The translations under genes and the position numbers were made by a program. Positions 34,378-41,643 of a stretch of 64,000 nt of DNA are shown here, piece after piece. The stretch is from an uncultured Lachnospiraceae bacterium (GTDB lineage: Bacteria > Bacillota > Clostridia > Lachnospirales > Lachnospiraceae), in NCBI GenBank assembly GCA_947648875.1, contig CANSPM010000010.1, positions 24,007 through 88,006 of the forward strand, read 5' to 3'. Under the pieces are notes generated by a model. That model did no database searches. It was not told where the DNA came from and worked only from the letters and a program-made list of their open reading frames with translations. Position 1 is the stretch's first letter; every line of letters begins with the position of its first letter.

Positions 34378-36717
34378 ATGAATAGAGAGATTCTTTTGGT
34401 ACGATCCAATCTGCGCCGGGCCAGAGGGCAGAGCATTTCTATTGCGGTGTTGATCCTGTTGTCGGCGGCCATGTTGAACTTGTGGCTGATGCTGTCCCTG
34501 GACTATAAGCAGAATTTTGACCGCTGTCACGACAGGCTTCATGCGGGGCATGTGACTCTGGCGGTAGACGGTGATTCGAAGGAGGTGCGTCCCGCCCTCA
34601 CCCGCATCGTGGAGGACATGCGGGCCGTGGACTTTTCCATGGAGGATTCTCTTTGTATGGTGGGAAGTTTTGCCTACAATGGCGGCGAAGTCAACACGGA
34701 AATGGTGTTCCTTGAGAAGGAGGCGGCGCTCACTCGCAGTGTGGGCAGAGCGGAGATCATAGAGGAGGGGGACGAGAGCAGCGGCGTCTACCTGCCCATG
34801 CTCTATAAGACCGGGGACATTGACATCGGAAAGACTATCGAACTGAAGATCGGCAGCAATACCATGGAGTATACGGTATGCGGCTTTTTCAACAGCGTGA
34901 TGGCCGGTTCCCACAACTGTATTCTCTGTGAATTGCTGCTGACGCAGGACCAGTATCAGGAACTGGAGGAGAAGGGCTATGCGCTCAGAAGCACGCTGCT
35001 TTCCGTTCGGATTGCGGACAAATCGGAGAGCGAGGATTTTGAGGCGGCGCTAAAGAGCAAAGTGACCGCAGAGTTTCCGGGCGCCAGGGTTTCCAGCAAC
35101 TCCTACGCCATGGTTACGACCTCCCGCTATATTTCCCAGATGATCTGTTCCGGGATTGTCAGCGCCATGGCATTTTTCATACTGCTTATTGCCCTGGTAA
35201 TTATTGCGTCCAATATTGTAAATTACATACAGGAGAATATGCGGAATCTGGGGGCCCTTAAGGCGGTGGGGTATACCAGCGGACAGCTGGTGGGCTCTCT
35301 CATGTTGCAGTTTCTGGGAATATCACTGGTGGTAGCGGTGCTGGGCACGGGGATTTCCTACCTGCTGTTCCCGTATCTTAATACCATGATGATCTCGCAG
35401 ACGGGCATTCCCTATGAGGTGCGTTTTCTGCCCATCCCCTGCCTGTGGACGCTGATGATACTGGGAGCGGCCGTGGCCGTGGCGGTTTGGCTGTCCTCCC
35501 GCAGGATCAGGAAGATTGATCCCATCCTTGCCCTGCGCCAGGGCATACAGACCCACAATTTTCTGAAAAACCATGTGCCGCTGGAGAAGACCGGAATGCC
35601 CCTGCATCTGGCGCTGGCGCTGAAAAATACGCTGTCGGGAGTCCGCCAGAATGTGACGGTCTGTGTGACCATGCTGGTATTGTCGCTGGTGGTGGTATTT
35701 TCGGGGCTGATGATAGAGAATATGATTGTGGACATCAACCCTTTTTTGTATATGGTGGTGGGCGAGATGGCGGATTCCTGCGTAAACGTAAACGAAGGGA
35801 TCGAAGAGGAATTTTTAAGGGAAATGGAAGCGGATGCGGATGTGGAGAAGGTCTATCTGTTTCATCTGATGAACGTGGGCCATTCGGGCGGGGTGGAGTT
35901 GATGGCATCCCTTTGCGATGACTTTACAAAAGTGAACAATCAGAGCATCTGCATAGAGGGGCGTTTTCCCAGATATGACAATGAAGTGGCTATAGCGGCG
36001 AAATATGCCAGGGAAAAAGGTCTTAAAATCGGGGATGAAATCACGTTGACAGTGGGAGAGCAGAAAGCGGACTATTTGATTACAGGCTTTACCCAGCTCA
36101 CCAACAACCTGGGGAAGGACTGTCTGTTAACCAGAGAAGGATATGAGATTCTGGGAGATCTACAGAATCTGAGTTTCTATCTCAATCTCAGGGAAGGCGT
36201 GGACCTGGAGGCTTTTCATGAGAAAACCAAGGAGCGTTTTGGGGGGAATATCCATACAACGATAGACATTCAGTCCACTATTTCGGGTACGGCATCTGTA
36301 TATGTCACGCTGCTGACGATTATCGTGTGCGCTATTCTGCTGCTGGGGGTGGTGGTAATCGCGTTCGTGTTATATCTGCTTGTGAGAACAATGCTAAACC
36401 GCAAAAAGAGAGAATATGGGATTCTGAAAGCTCTGGGATTCACCACCGGTCAACTGATCCTGCAAACGGCACTGAGTTTCATGCCCGCCATGATTTTGTC
36501 CACTGTCCTGGGACTGGCGGGGAGCAGTCTGATTATCAACCCTCTGATGGCGCTGTTTCTGAGCGGTATTGGCATTGTGAAATGTACATTCCTTGTGCCT
36601 GGGGGATTCATAGCGGCGGCGGGAGCCGGGCTTGTATTGCTGGCCTTCGGAATCGCCTGTCTGCTGTCCCTGCGGATTCGTAAAATCCAGCCCTGCGCGT
36701 TGCTGGCCGGGGAGTAA
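34378..36717 (+). CDS. FtsX-type ABC exporter permease
   Basis: About 779 residues. A transmembrane helix at ~20-40 is followed by an extracellular domain, three helices (FFILLIALVIIASNIVNY onward), a helix near 405-425, a second extracellular domain and three C-terminal helices with a second FtsX domain (REYGILKALGFTTGQL, like MRNLGALKAVGYTSGQL in the first). Such large duplicated permeases with MacB-like ATPases export peptides or lipoproteins or confer antimicrobial resistance. Regulation by the adjacent two-component system favours an envelope-stress role. ATG 34378 overlaps the ATPase gene end region. Confidence 0.93.
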   Translation: MNREILLVRSNLRRARGQSISIAVLILLSAAMLNLWLMLSLDYKQNFDRCHDRLHAGHVTLAVDGDSKEVRPALTRIVEDMRAVDFSMEDSLCMVGSFAYNGGEVNTEMVFLEKEAALTRSVGRAEIIEEGDESSGVYLPMLYKTGDIDIGKTIELKIGSNTMEYTVCGFFNSVMAGSHNCILCELLLTQDQYQELEEKGYALRSTLLSVRIADKSESEDFEAALKSKVTAEFPGARVSSNSYAMVTTSRYISQMICSGIVSAMAFFILLIALVIIASNIVNYIQENMRNLGALKAVGYTSGQLVGSLMLQFLGISLVVAVLGTGISYLLFPYLNTMMISQTGIPYEVRFLPIPCLWTLMILGAAVAVAVWLSSRRIRKIDPILALRQGIQTHNFLKNHVPLEKTGMPLHLALALKNTLSGVRQNVTVCVTMLVLSLVVVFSGLMIENMIVDINPFLYMVVGEMADSCVNVNEGIEEEFLREMEADADVEKVYLFHLMNVGHSGGVELMASLCDDFTKVNNQSICIEGRFPRYDNEVAIAAKYAREKGLKIGDEITLTVGEQKADYLITGFTQLTNNLGKDCLLTREGYEILGDLQNLSFYLNLREGVDLEAFHEKTKERFGGNIHTTIDIQSTISGTASVYVTLLTIIVCAILLLGVVVIAFVLYLLVRTMLNRKKREYGILKALGFTTGQLILQTALSFMPAMILSTVLGLAGSSLIINPLMALFLSGIGIVKCTFLVPGGFIAAAGAGLVLLAFGIACLLSLRIRKIQPCALLAGE

Positions 36718-36795
36718 GCGTGATTCCGTACCGACTTGTAAAAAGGTTTAGGTCACAGGTATTTGCGGAGGAAAGGCTCACAGCTTAATTCGGCG

Positions 36796-36994
36796 TTATG
36801 AAAATTTCTCGCTGCCATTCTCAAGGGCCAGAATGGATTTGGTGTGTTGGTAAAACGGATCATTCAGTCGGCTGCGGATTCCACTTTCGTCTAGGGAATC
36901 CGCAGTCATCTTTTCAGGTTCTTCCCGCAGGGCCTTTTTTTAAGTAAGCAATATAGGCATCCACATTTTGGGGATTGAGAAATGTATAAATCAT
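36796..36994 (-). pseudogene. Frameshifted, truncated GNAT acetyltransferase
   Basis: On the minus strand, AGGAGG precedes ATG 36994 and MIYTFLNPQNVDAYIAYLKK. A run of seven A residues (36935-36941 on this strand region) then throws the frame off; removing one base restores ALREEPEKMTADSLDESG, RSRLNDPFYQHTKS and ILALENG, the N-terminal region of a GNAT acetyltransferase. A stop at 36796-36798 ends it where the acetyl-CoA-binding domain should follow, so the gene is also truncated. Confidence 0.7.
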
Positions 36995-37660
36995 AAGATA
37001 CTGCCTCCTGACAGTTTCAATTTTTCTTCCGCTGTTGCAAAGTCTACCGTTTCAAGAGGATTCCAAATGAAGGATTCCAAATGACGCTCTGGTTCTGCGC
37101 AGATACACGCCAAACCGTCTCTCCGCCGCCGAAGCGTCCCTTCCGCAGAAAGATATTCCCTGTTTTATGTATTATATCCTACTCAGGCTTTATGTTCAAT
37201 CGGTTTGTTTCTGTTTCTTACTCTGCCTCACCGATGCCCGCAGTATCCTAATATGCTCTTTCTCCCAGCTCTTATGGAAATGTCCCACAGAGTGACAATA
37301 TGTCCCCGGGCATATATGGGTTTCCATGCCGACGCGCCCCGGTCAGGGTTATAAGAATAGGCGTTCCAATGGATTTCGCCCGATATATACTTTCCAAGGC
37401 AAAGAAAGTAGCGTATAATACAGGCAAAGAATTTATATAGCATATATCTTGTCTAAGGTAGTTTATTATATGTCAGAGAAGAAATAAGACAGTTCTCAAG
37501 GGGATGCAGTCAGTTTTGCGGTCTCTGGGAGGGTAGAAGGATCCTTTATAGCGGAAGATTTGTTAAATATGACATAGGATGTCAGGGATTCCATGTTATG
37601 CTGGAGCGTGTTCGGGAGAGGTAGTTTTGCATTAAGCCCCGGGAGGGTGGGAAACACAGA
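36995..37660. other. Gene-poor region with no supported gene
   Basis: Nearly 700 bases with no convincing gene. On the minus strand a stretch around 37200-37330 reads GTYCHSVGHFHKSWEKEH and ends KKQKQTD before a stop, which may be the tail of a decayed gene; the overlapping 71-codon frame at 37228-37443 has no ribosome binding site. AT-rich patches suggest degraded sequence. Confidence 0.4.
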
Positions 37661-37666
37661 GACAGC

Positions 37667-37716
37667 GGATGTCCGGATGCCTGCGAAGCACAGGAAGCAT
37701 CCGGTCGGATGGATGC
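37667..37716 (+). promoter_or_regulatory. Leader with competing hairpins upstream of the ClbS-like gene
   Basis: CCGGATGC (37673-37680) can pair with GCATCCGG (37697-37704). The same GCATCC can instead pair with GGATG/GGATGC copies at 37707-37716, and another GGATG lies at 37667. The ribosome binding site (AAGGAGAG) follows ~15 bases later. Mutually exclusive structures are possible but unproven. Confidence 0.35.
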
Positions 37717-37743
37717 GGAAACATTGAATAAGGAGAGAAGAAC

Positions 37744-38298
37744 ATGGCAAGACCGACAACAAAAGCAGAATTGATTCAGGCGGCAGCGGAAAAATACGAG
37801 GAACTGAATACACTTATTTCCTCGCTGACAGAGAGAGAGCTGGACAATGTCTTTGACTTTACTAAGATGAAGTCCAAAACCCAGGCCCACTGGGGGCGGG
37901 ACAAGAACCTGCGGGATGTATTGGTCCATCTATATGAATGGCACCGTCTGCTGCTGGACTGGGTGGCGGCAAACCGGAAGGGGGAGAACAGCCCCTTTCT
38001 GCCCGCCCCCTATAACTGGAAAACCTATGGAACTATGAATGTGGAAATCTGGAAGAAGCATCAGAATACCACTCTGAAGGAGGCGAAAGCGCTGTTTGAG
38101 CAATCTCATCGGGACGTAGTGGCGCTGGCGGAGACTTTTAGCGACAGGGAACTGTTTGAAAAGGGCGTATATCCGTGGGTTGGGAACAGCGCGCTGGGGT
38201 CTTTCTTCGCGGCTAACTTGTCCAGTCACTATGACTGGGCCATAAAGAAGCTGAAAGCCCACAGAAAGAATTGCAAGGAGTTGGAATCGGGCAGATAA
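37744..38298 (+). CDS. ClbS/DfsB family four-helix bundle protein
   Basis: A 184-residue protein of the ClbS/DfsB (DUF1706) family. RPTTKAELIQAAAEKYEEL at the start, WGRDKNLRDVLVHLYEWHRL and PAPYNWKTYGTMNVEIW, and the C-terminal SHYDWAIKKLK are hallmarks. In colibactin producers ClbS opens the toxin cyclopropane and protects the cell; relatives occur in many bacteria that make no colibactin. The likely role here is detoxification of a DNA-damaging or other electrophilic metabolite, which is inferred. AAGGAGAGAAG precedes the ATG. A WYL regulator follows at 49 bases. Confidence 0.92.
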   Translation: MARPTTKAELIQAAAEKYEELNTLISSLTERELDNVFDFTKMKSKTQAHWGRDKNLRDVLVHLYEWHRLLLDWVAANRKGENSPFLPAPYNWKTYGTMNVEIWKKHQNTTLKEAKALFEQSHRDVVALAETFSDRELFEKGVYPWVGNSALGSFFAANLSSHYDWAIKKLKAHRKNCKELESGR

Positions 38299-38347
38299 GC
38301 CCACAGAAAAATTGTGGGGAGCCGGAACAGGAGAGGAGAAGCTATCC

Positions 38348-39298
38348 ATGCAGGAGAGCAGGCTGTTTAAGATTATATATTACCTGCTGAACAGAGGGCA
38401 GGTTACCGCGTCGGAATTGGCCGAAAAATTTGAGGTGTCTGTGAGAACCATCTACCGGGATATCGACGCCCTGAGCGGAGCCGGAATCCCGGTCTATGCG
38501 GAGACGGGAAGAAACGGCGGCATATCGCTGCTTGACAGCTTTGTTCTGGACAGGACGATTCTGTCAGAGAAGGAGAGAGCGGATATTCTGGCGGCGCTAC
38601 AGAGTCTTTCGGCCACGGGGAATGCCTGTGACAGGGCCACGCTGGATAAACTGTCCGCGCTTTTTCGGACTCCCTTTGACAACTGGTATGAGGTGGATTT
38701 CTCCAGATGGGGCGAAATTACCAGGGACAACGAGAAGTTTGAGACTTTAAGGAGGGCGGTAATTTGCCACAAGTGCGTGCGAATCAGTTATGTGGGCGCA
38801 TACAAGGCGGAGAGCAGCAGGAAAATCCATCCCCTGAAACTTCTTTATAAGTCAAGATCCTGGTATGTAAAGGCTTACTGCGCGGAGAAAAAAGATTTCC
38901 GGCTTTTTAAACTGAGCCGTATCATCAGATGGGAACTTTTGGAGGAAGAGTTCATTTCTGTTCCCTACCCGGATTTCTCAGAGGAGGAGAATGTCTCGGG
39001 AAAAGATATTCCTCCCGTTGTACTTCGTTTCGCAAGAGAGGCGGCGTACCGGGTTTATGATGAATTTGACATAAACAATATTGAGGAGCAGGAAAACGGG
39101 GATTTGCAGGTGACGGCACATATGCCCCGGGACGCGTGGCTGACGGGTTTTCTGCTGTCCTTTGGAGCCCTGGTTCAGGTGGTCAGTCCTGCGGATCTGC
39201 GGGACATCCTGGCGGCACAGGCCAGGGAGATTTATGAGAAAAACAGGGCGGAAGCAAAACAGGAAGTTCCTGCCGGGAAAAGTGCCCAAAGGGCATGA
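38348..39298 (+). CDS. HTH-WYL transcriptional regulator (YafY type)
   Basis: A 316-residue regulator. The DeoR-like winged helix is at 1-60 (LLNRGQVTASELAEKFEVS, RTIYRDIDALSGAGIPV). The WYL domain spans ~135-215 (VRISYVGAYKAESSRKIHPL and SWYVKAYCAEKKDFRLFKL, both shortened), followed by the WCX domain. WYL domains bind nucleic acid or small ligands and often report DNA damage or phage attack. ATG 38348 has AGGAGAGGAGAAG upstream; GTG 38312 is less likely. It sits between the ClbS-like and SPL-type genes. Confidence 0.93.
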   Translation: MQESRLFKIIYYLLNRGQVTASELAEKFEVSVRTIYRDIDALSGAGIPVYAETGRNGGISLLDSFVLDRTILSEKERADILAALQSLSATGNACDRATLDKLSALFRTPFDNWYEVDFSRWGEITRDNEKFETLRRAVICHKCVRISYVGAYKAESSRKIHPLKLLYKSRSWYVKAYCAEKKDFRLFKLSRIIRWELLEEEFISVPYPDFSEEENVSGKDIPPVVLRFAREAAYRVYDEFDINNIEEQENGDLQVTAHMPRDAWLTGFLLSFGALVQVVSPADLRDILAAQAREIYEKNRAEAKQEVPAGKSAQRA

Positions 39299-39311
39299 AC
39301 AGGAGGTGGCC

Positions 39312-40184
39312 ATGCATTATGTGAAAGCGAAGGGGATATTGTCGGCTCAGAACGGGATGAATCTGTACCGTGGCTGCTCCCACGGATGTATTTACTGTGA
39401 TTCCAGAAGCAGATGCTATCAGATGCATCATGACTTTGAGGACATAGAGGTAAAAGAAAATGCCATAGAGCTGCTGGAGGACACTCTGCGGCGCAAGCGG
39501 AAAAAGTGTATGATCGGCACAGGAGCCATGACGGACCCCTACATTCCGGCGGAACTGGAGCTGGAAAATATGCGAAAAGCCCTTGTCCTTATAGAACGGT
39601 ATGGCTTTGGCGTCACTGTGCAGACAAAATCTGACCGCGTTTTGCGGGACATGGACTTGCTGCAGAAGATCAACCGGCGGTCCAAATGTGTGGTGCAGAT
39701 GACTTTGACCACTGCCGACGAGGAATTGTGTAAAAAGCTGGAACCGAATGTATCTACCACCCGGGAGCGCTTTGCGGTGCTGGAGCGGATGAGGGACGCG
39801 GAGATTCCCACGGTGGTCTGGCTTTCTCCGATTCTGCCCTTCATCAACGACACCGAGGAAAATATAAACGGCATTCTGGATTTGTGTATAGAGGCCAAAG
39901 TCTATGGTGTGATCTGCTTTGGCATGGGGCTCACACTGCGGGAGGGGAACCGGGAGTATTTTTACAGCCAGCTGGACCGGTTGTTTCCCGGTCTGAAAGA
40001 GAAGTACATCCGGCGATACGGATACAGATATGAGATTCCCAGTCCCTACAGCAGGACGCTGATGAGGCTGTTCCACCAGAAATGCGACAGCCATGGTATT
40101 GTCCATGATAACGGGCAAATTTTTTCCTATCTGCATACATTTGAGGATAAGTATGCGGGAGAGCAGATCTGTCTGTGGGAGTAG
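39312..40184 (+). CDS. Radical SAM protein, SPL (spore photoproduct lyase-like) family
   Basis: A 290-residue radical SAM protein of the COG1533 type. The cluster motif is RGCSHGCIYCDSRS (CX3CX2C). MIGTGAMTDPYIPAE, VTVQTKSDRVLRD and VWLSPILPFIND match the family. It is shorter than true spore photoproduct lyase and its substrate is unknown. AGGAGG at 39301-39306 decides the start at 39312, 13 bases after the WYL stop; the frame is open further upstream inside the WYL gene. Co-transcription with WYL and ClbS-like genes suggests a repair or stress role. Confidence 0.9.
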   Translation: MHYVKAKGILSAQNGMNLYRGCSHGCIYCDSRSRCYQMHHDFEDIEVKENAIELLEDTLRRKRKKCMIGTGAMTDPYIPAELELENMRKALVLIERYGFGVTVQTKSDRVLRDMDLLQKINRRSKCVVQMTLTTADEELCKKLEPNVSTTRERFAVLERMRDAEIPTVVWLSPILPFINDTEENINGILDLCIEAKVYGVICFGMGLTLREGNREYFYSQLDRLFPGLKEKYIRRYGYRYEIPSPYSRTLMRLFHQKCDSHGIVHDNGQIFSYLHTFEDKYAGEQICLWE

Positions 40185-40302
40185 GCGGAATGTGTACTGC
40201 GGCGCTATAGACCATACAATCGGAGATATGTAGGAACAGTCATGACCGCCCGAACAGGAACTCTGACTGCATCAAACGACTATACCATTCCTATGTACAT
40301 GG

Positions 40303-40330
40303 TAAATTTTACTGTTTAAACAGCCGATAT
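40303..40330 (+). promoter_or_regulatory. Sigma-D (sigma-28, flagellar) promoter
   Basis: TAAA at 40303-40306 and GCCGATAT at 40323-40330, 16 bases apart, match the motility sigma factor consensus exactly. The only gene downstream is the DUF6033 gene, ~225 bases away. Confidence 0.75.
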
Positions 40331-40417
40331 AAAGAGCAGAGTAAGCAGGTCTGCGATGATGCCGGTCAGCGGAGAGTGCTGTACAGAGGATGGCAGGGCT
40401 GAAGATCGTAATATTGG

Positions 40418-40437
40418 ATCGTAAATGGATTTACGAT
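40418..40437. promoter_or_regulatory. Perfect inverted repeat upstream of the DUF6033 gene
   Basis: ATCGTAAAT and ATTTACGAT flank two bases. A further half copy, GATCGTAAT, lies 14 bases upstream (40404). It could be an operator or a short RNA hairpin in the leader. Confidence 0.35.
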
Positions 40438-40556
40438 AAATTGCAACGGAGTGCAGGAGAATGTCATGAGCCGACTCTCAGGCGATTTCTCCTCAGGTTT
40501 GTGTCGGCGTCGCATCCACAAACCTGGAGACCAAAGCGGCGCAGAAAAGAGGAACC

Positions 40557-41384
40557 ATGAGCAGAGTAAACGGCTACGGCGCGTATCAGCAGGCGAGCTA
40601 TATGAGCAGCGCCGTCCAGAAGAAAAAAGACGAGGAGAAGACAAACAAAACAGGCAGCGCCCAGAGAAACGGAAATACCAGAAAGACCGGCGCCAATGAA
40701 CTCAGTGACGCCGCCAAGGCGCTGCTTAAGGATCTCCAGAAACAGTACAGGGATATGGATTTTATCGTTGCCAAGTATGAATCGTCTGAGGAGGCTTCGG
40801 GTTATCTGGCCAGAAGCACCAAGGAGTTCGGGGTATTGCTGGACCCGGATGAACTGGAACAGATGGCAGCAGATCCCCAGGTGCGCAAGCAGTACACGGA
40901 TCAGCTGGATGAGGCTGTTGAACAGCTTAAAGAGATGAAGGAAAAGGTTCAGCTGGAGGAGGGCGATGTGCTGCATCTGGGCGTAGCCATTGATCCCTAT
41001 GGTGTGAAGGAGTTCTTTGCGGATATTGAGAAGGCCAACAGTAATCTGCATTCCAAACAGGCGACCAACAGAGCGAAGGCGCAGAAGGAGTTTGAGACGC
41101 GGCTGGCCAAAAAAGTTGAGAAGAGAAAAGCCCAGCAGAAGGAAGCGGCAGAAAAGCTGGCGGAGTCCAAGGCAGAAAAGCGGGCCGAGGAGAAGAAGGA
41201 TGCGGAGCGCCTTGCTGCCGAGAGGCTGACCACGGAAGACGGTACGGCTTCCACCGTACAGAGGGTGCATGTCACCGGATCCACAGTGGAAGAACTGCTA
41301 CAGAATATTCAGAATGTGGACTGGTCCAGAGTGCCCGTTCAGGAGAAGGCCGTTCAGGGCGGCAGATTTGACTTTGCCGTATAG
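40557..41384 (+). CDS. DUF6033 family protein, sigma-D controlled
   Basis: A 275-residue hydrophilic protein with no signal peptide. It resembles the DUF6033 family of Lachnospiraceae: MSRVNGYGAYQQASY at the start, ANELSDAAKALLKDLQKQY and DMDFIVAKYESSEEASGY. A long charged helix fills ~165-235 (KAQKEFETRLAKKVEKRK, then many Glu/Lys/Ala). The end reads ELLQNIQNVDWSRVPV. The function is unknown. The sigma-D promoter at 40303 suggests that it is produced with the flagellar regulon. AGAAAAGAGGAACC precedes the start. Confidence 0.8.
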   Translation: MSRVNGYGAYQQASYMSSAVQKKKDEEKTNKTGSAQRNGNTRKTGANELSDAAKALLKDLQKQYRDMDFIVAKYESSEEASGYLARSTKEFGVLLDPDELEQMAADPQVRKQYTDQLDEAVEQLKEMKEKVQLEEGDVLHLGVAIDPYGVKEFFADIEKANSNLHSKQATNRAKAQKEFETRLAKKVEKRKAQQKEAAEKLAESKAEKRAEEKKDAERLAAERLTTEDGTASTVQRVHVTGSTVEELLQNIQNVDWSRVPVQEKAVQGGRFDFAV

Positions 41385-41536
41385 GGGCTTTATTCACGGA
41401 GAATCAGGAACAGGCAATGTGCCAAAGAAAACATAATCTGTTTATGACGACCAGGAAACTCTCATGTCTGTTTTTTCGGTAGTAGGCGCACAGAAGCGCA
41501 AAATAGTGAGGTTTGGCATATATATAGCATCTCTGC

Positions 41537-41565
41537 TTGCATTAGCGGAGGTGCTATTATATAAT
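41537..41565 (+). promoter_or_regulatory. Sigma-A promoter of the DUF3160 lipoprotein gene
   Basis: TTGCAT (41537-41542) and TATAAT (41560-41565) with a 17-base spacer, 79 bases ahead of the start codon. Confidence 0.75.
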
Positions 41566-41643
41566 ATACCTAAATAATCGTTAAAACTGTTTGGAGGATT
41601 GCAGGCTACATAAGTCGGCCGAAGCGGACGGATGGGAGTTTTT

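Noticed and set aside
36872..36905. Perfect 11-bp hairpin CTGCGGATTCC/GGAATCCGCAG
   Set aside because: It falls inside the GNAT pseudogene coding sequence and has no T-run, so it was not called as a terminator or operator.
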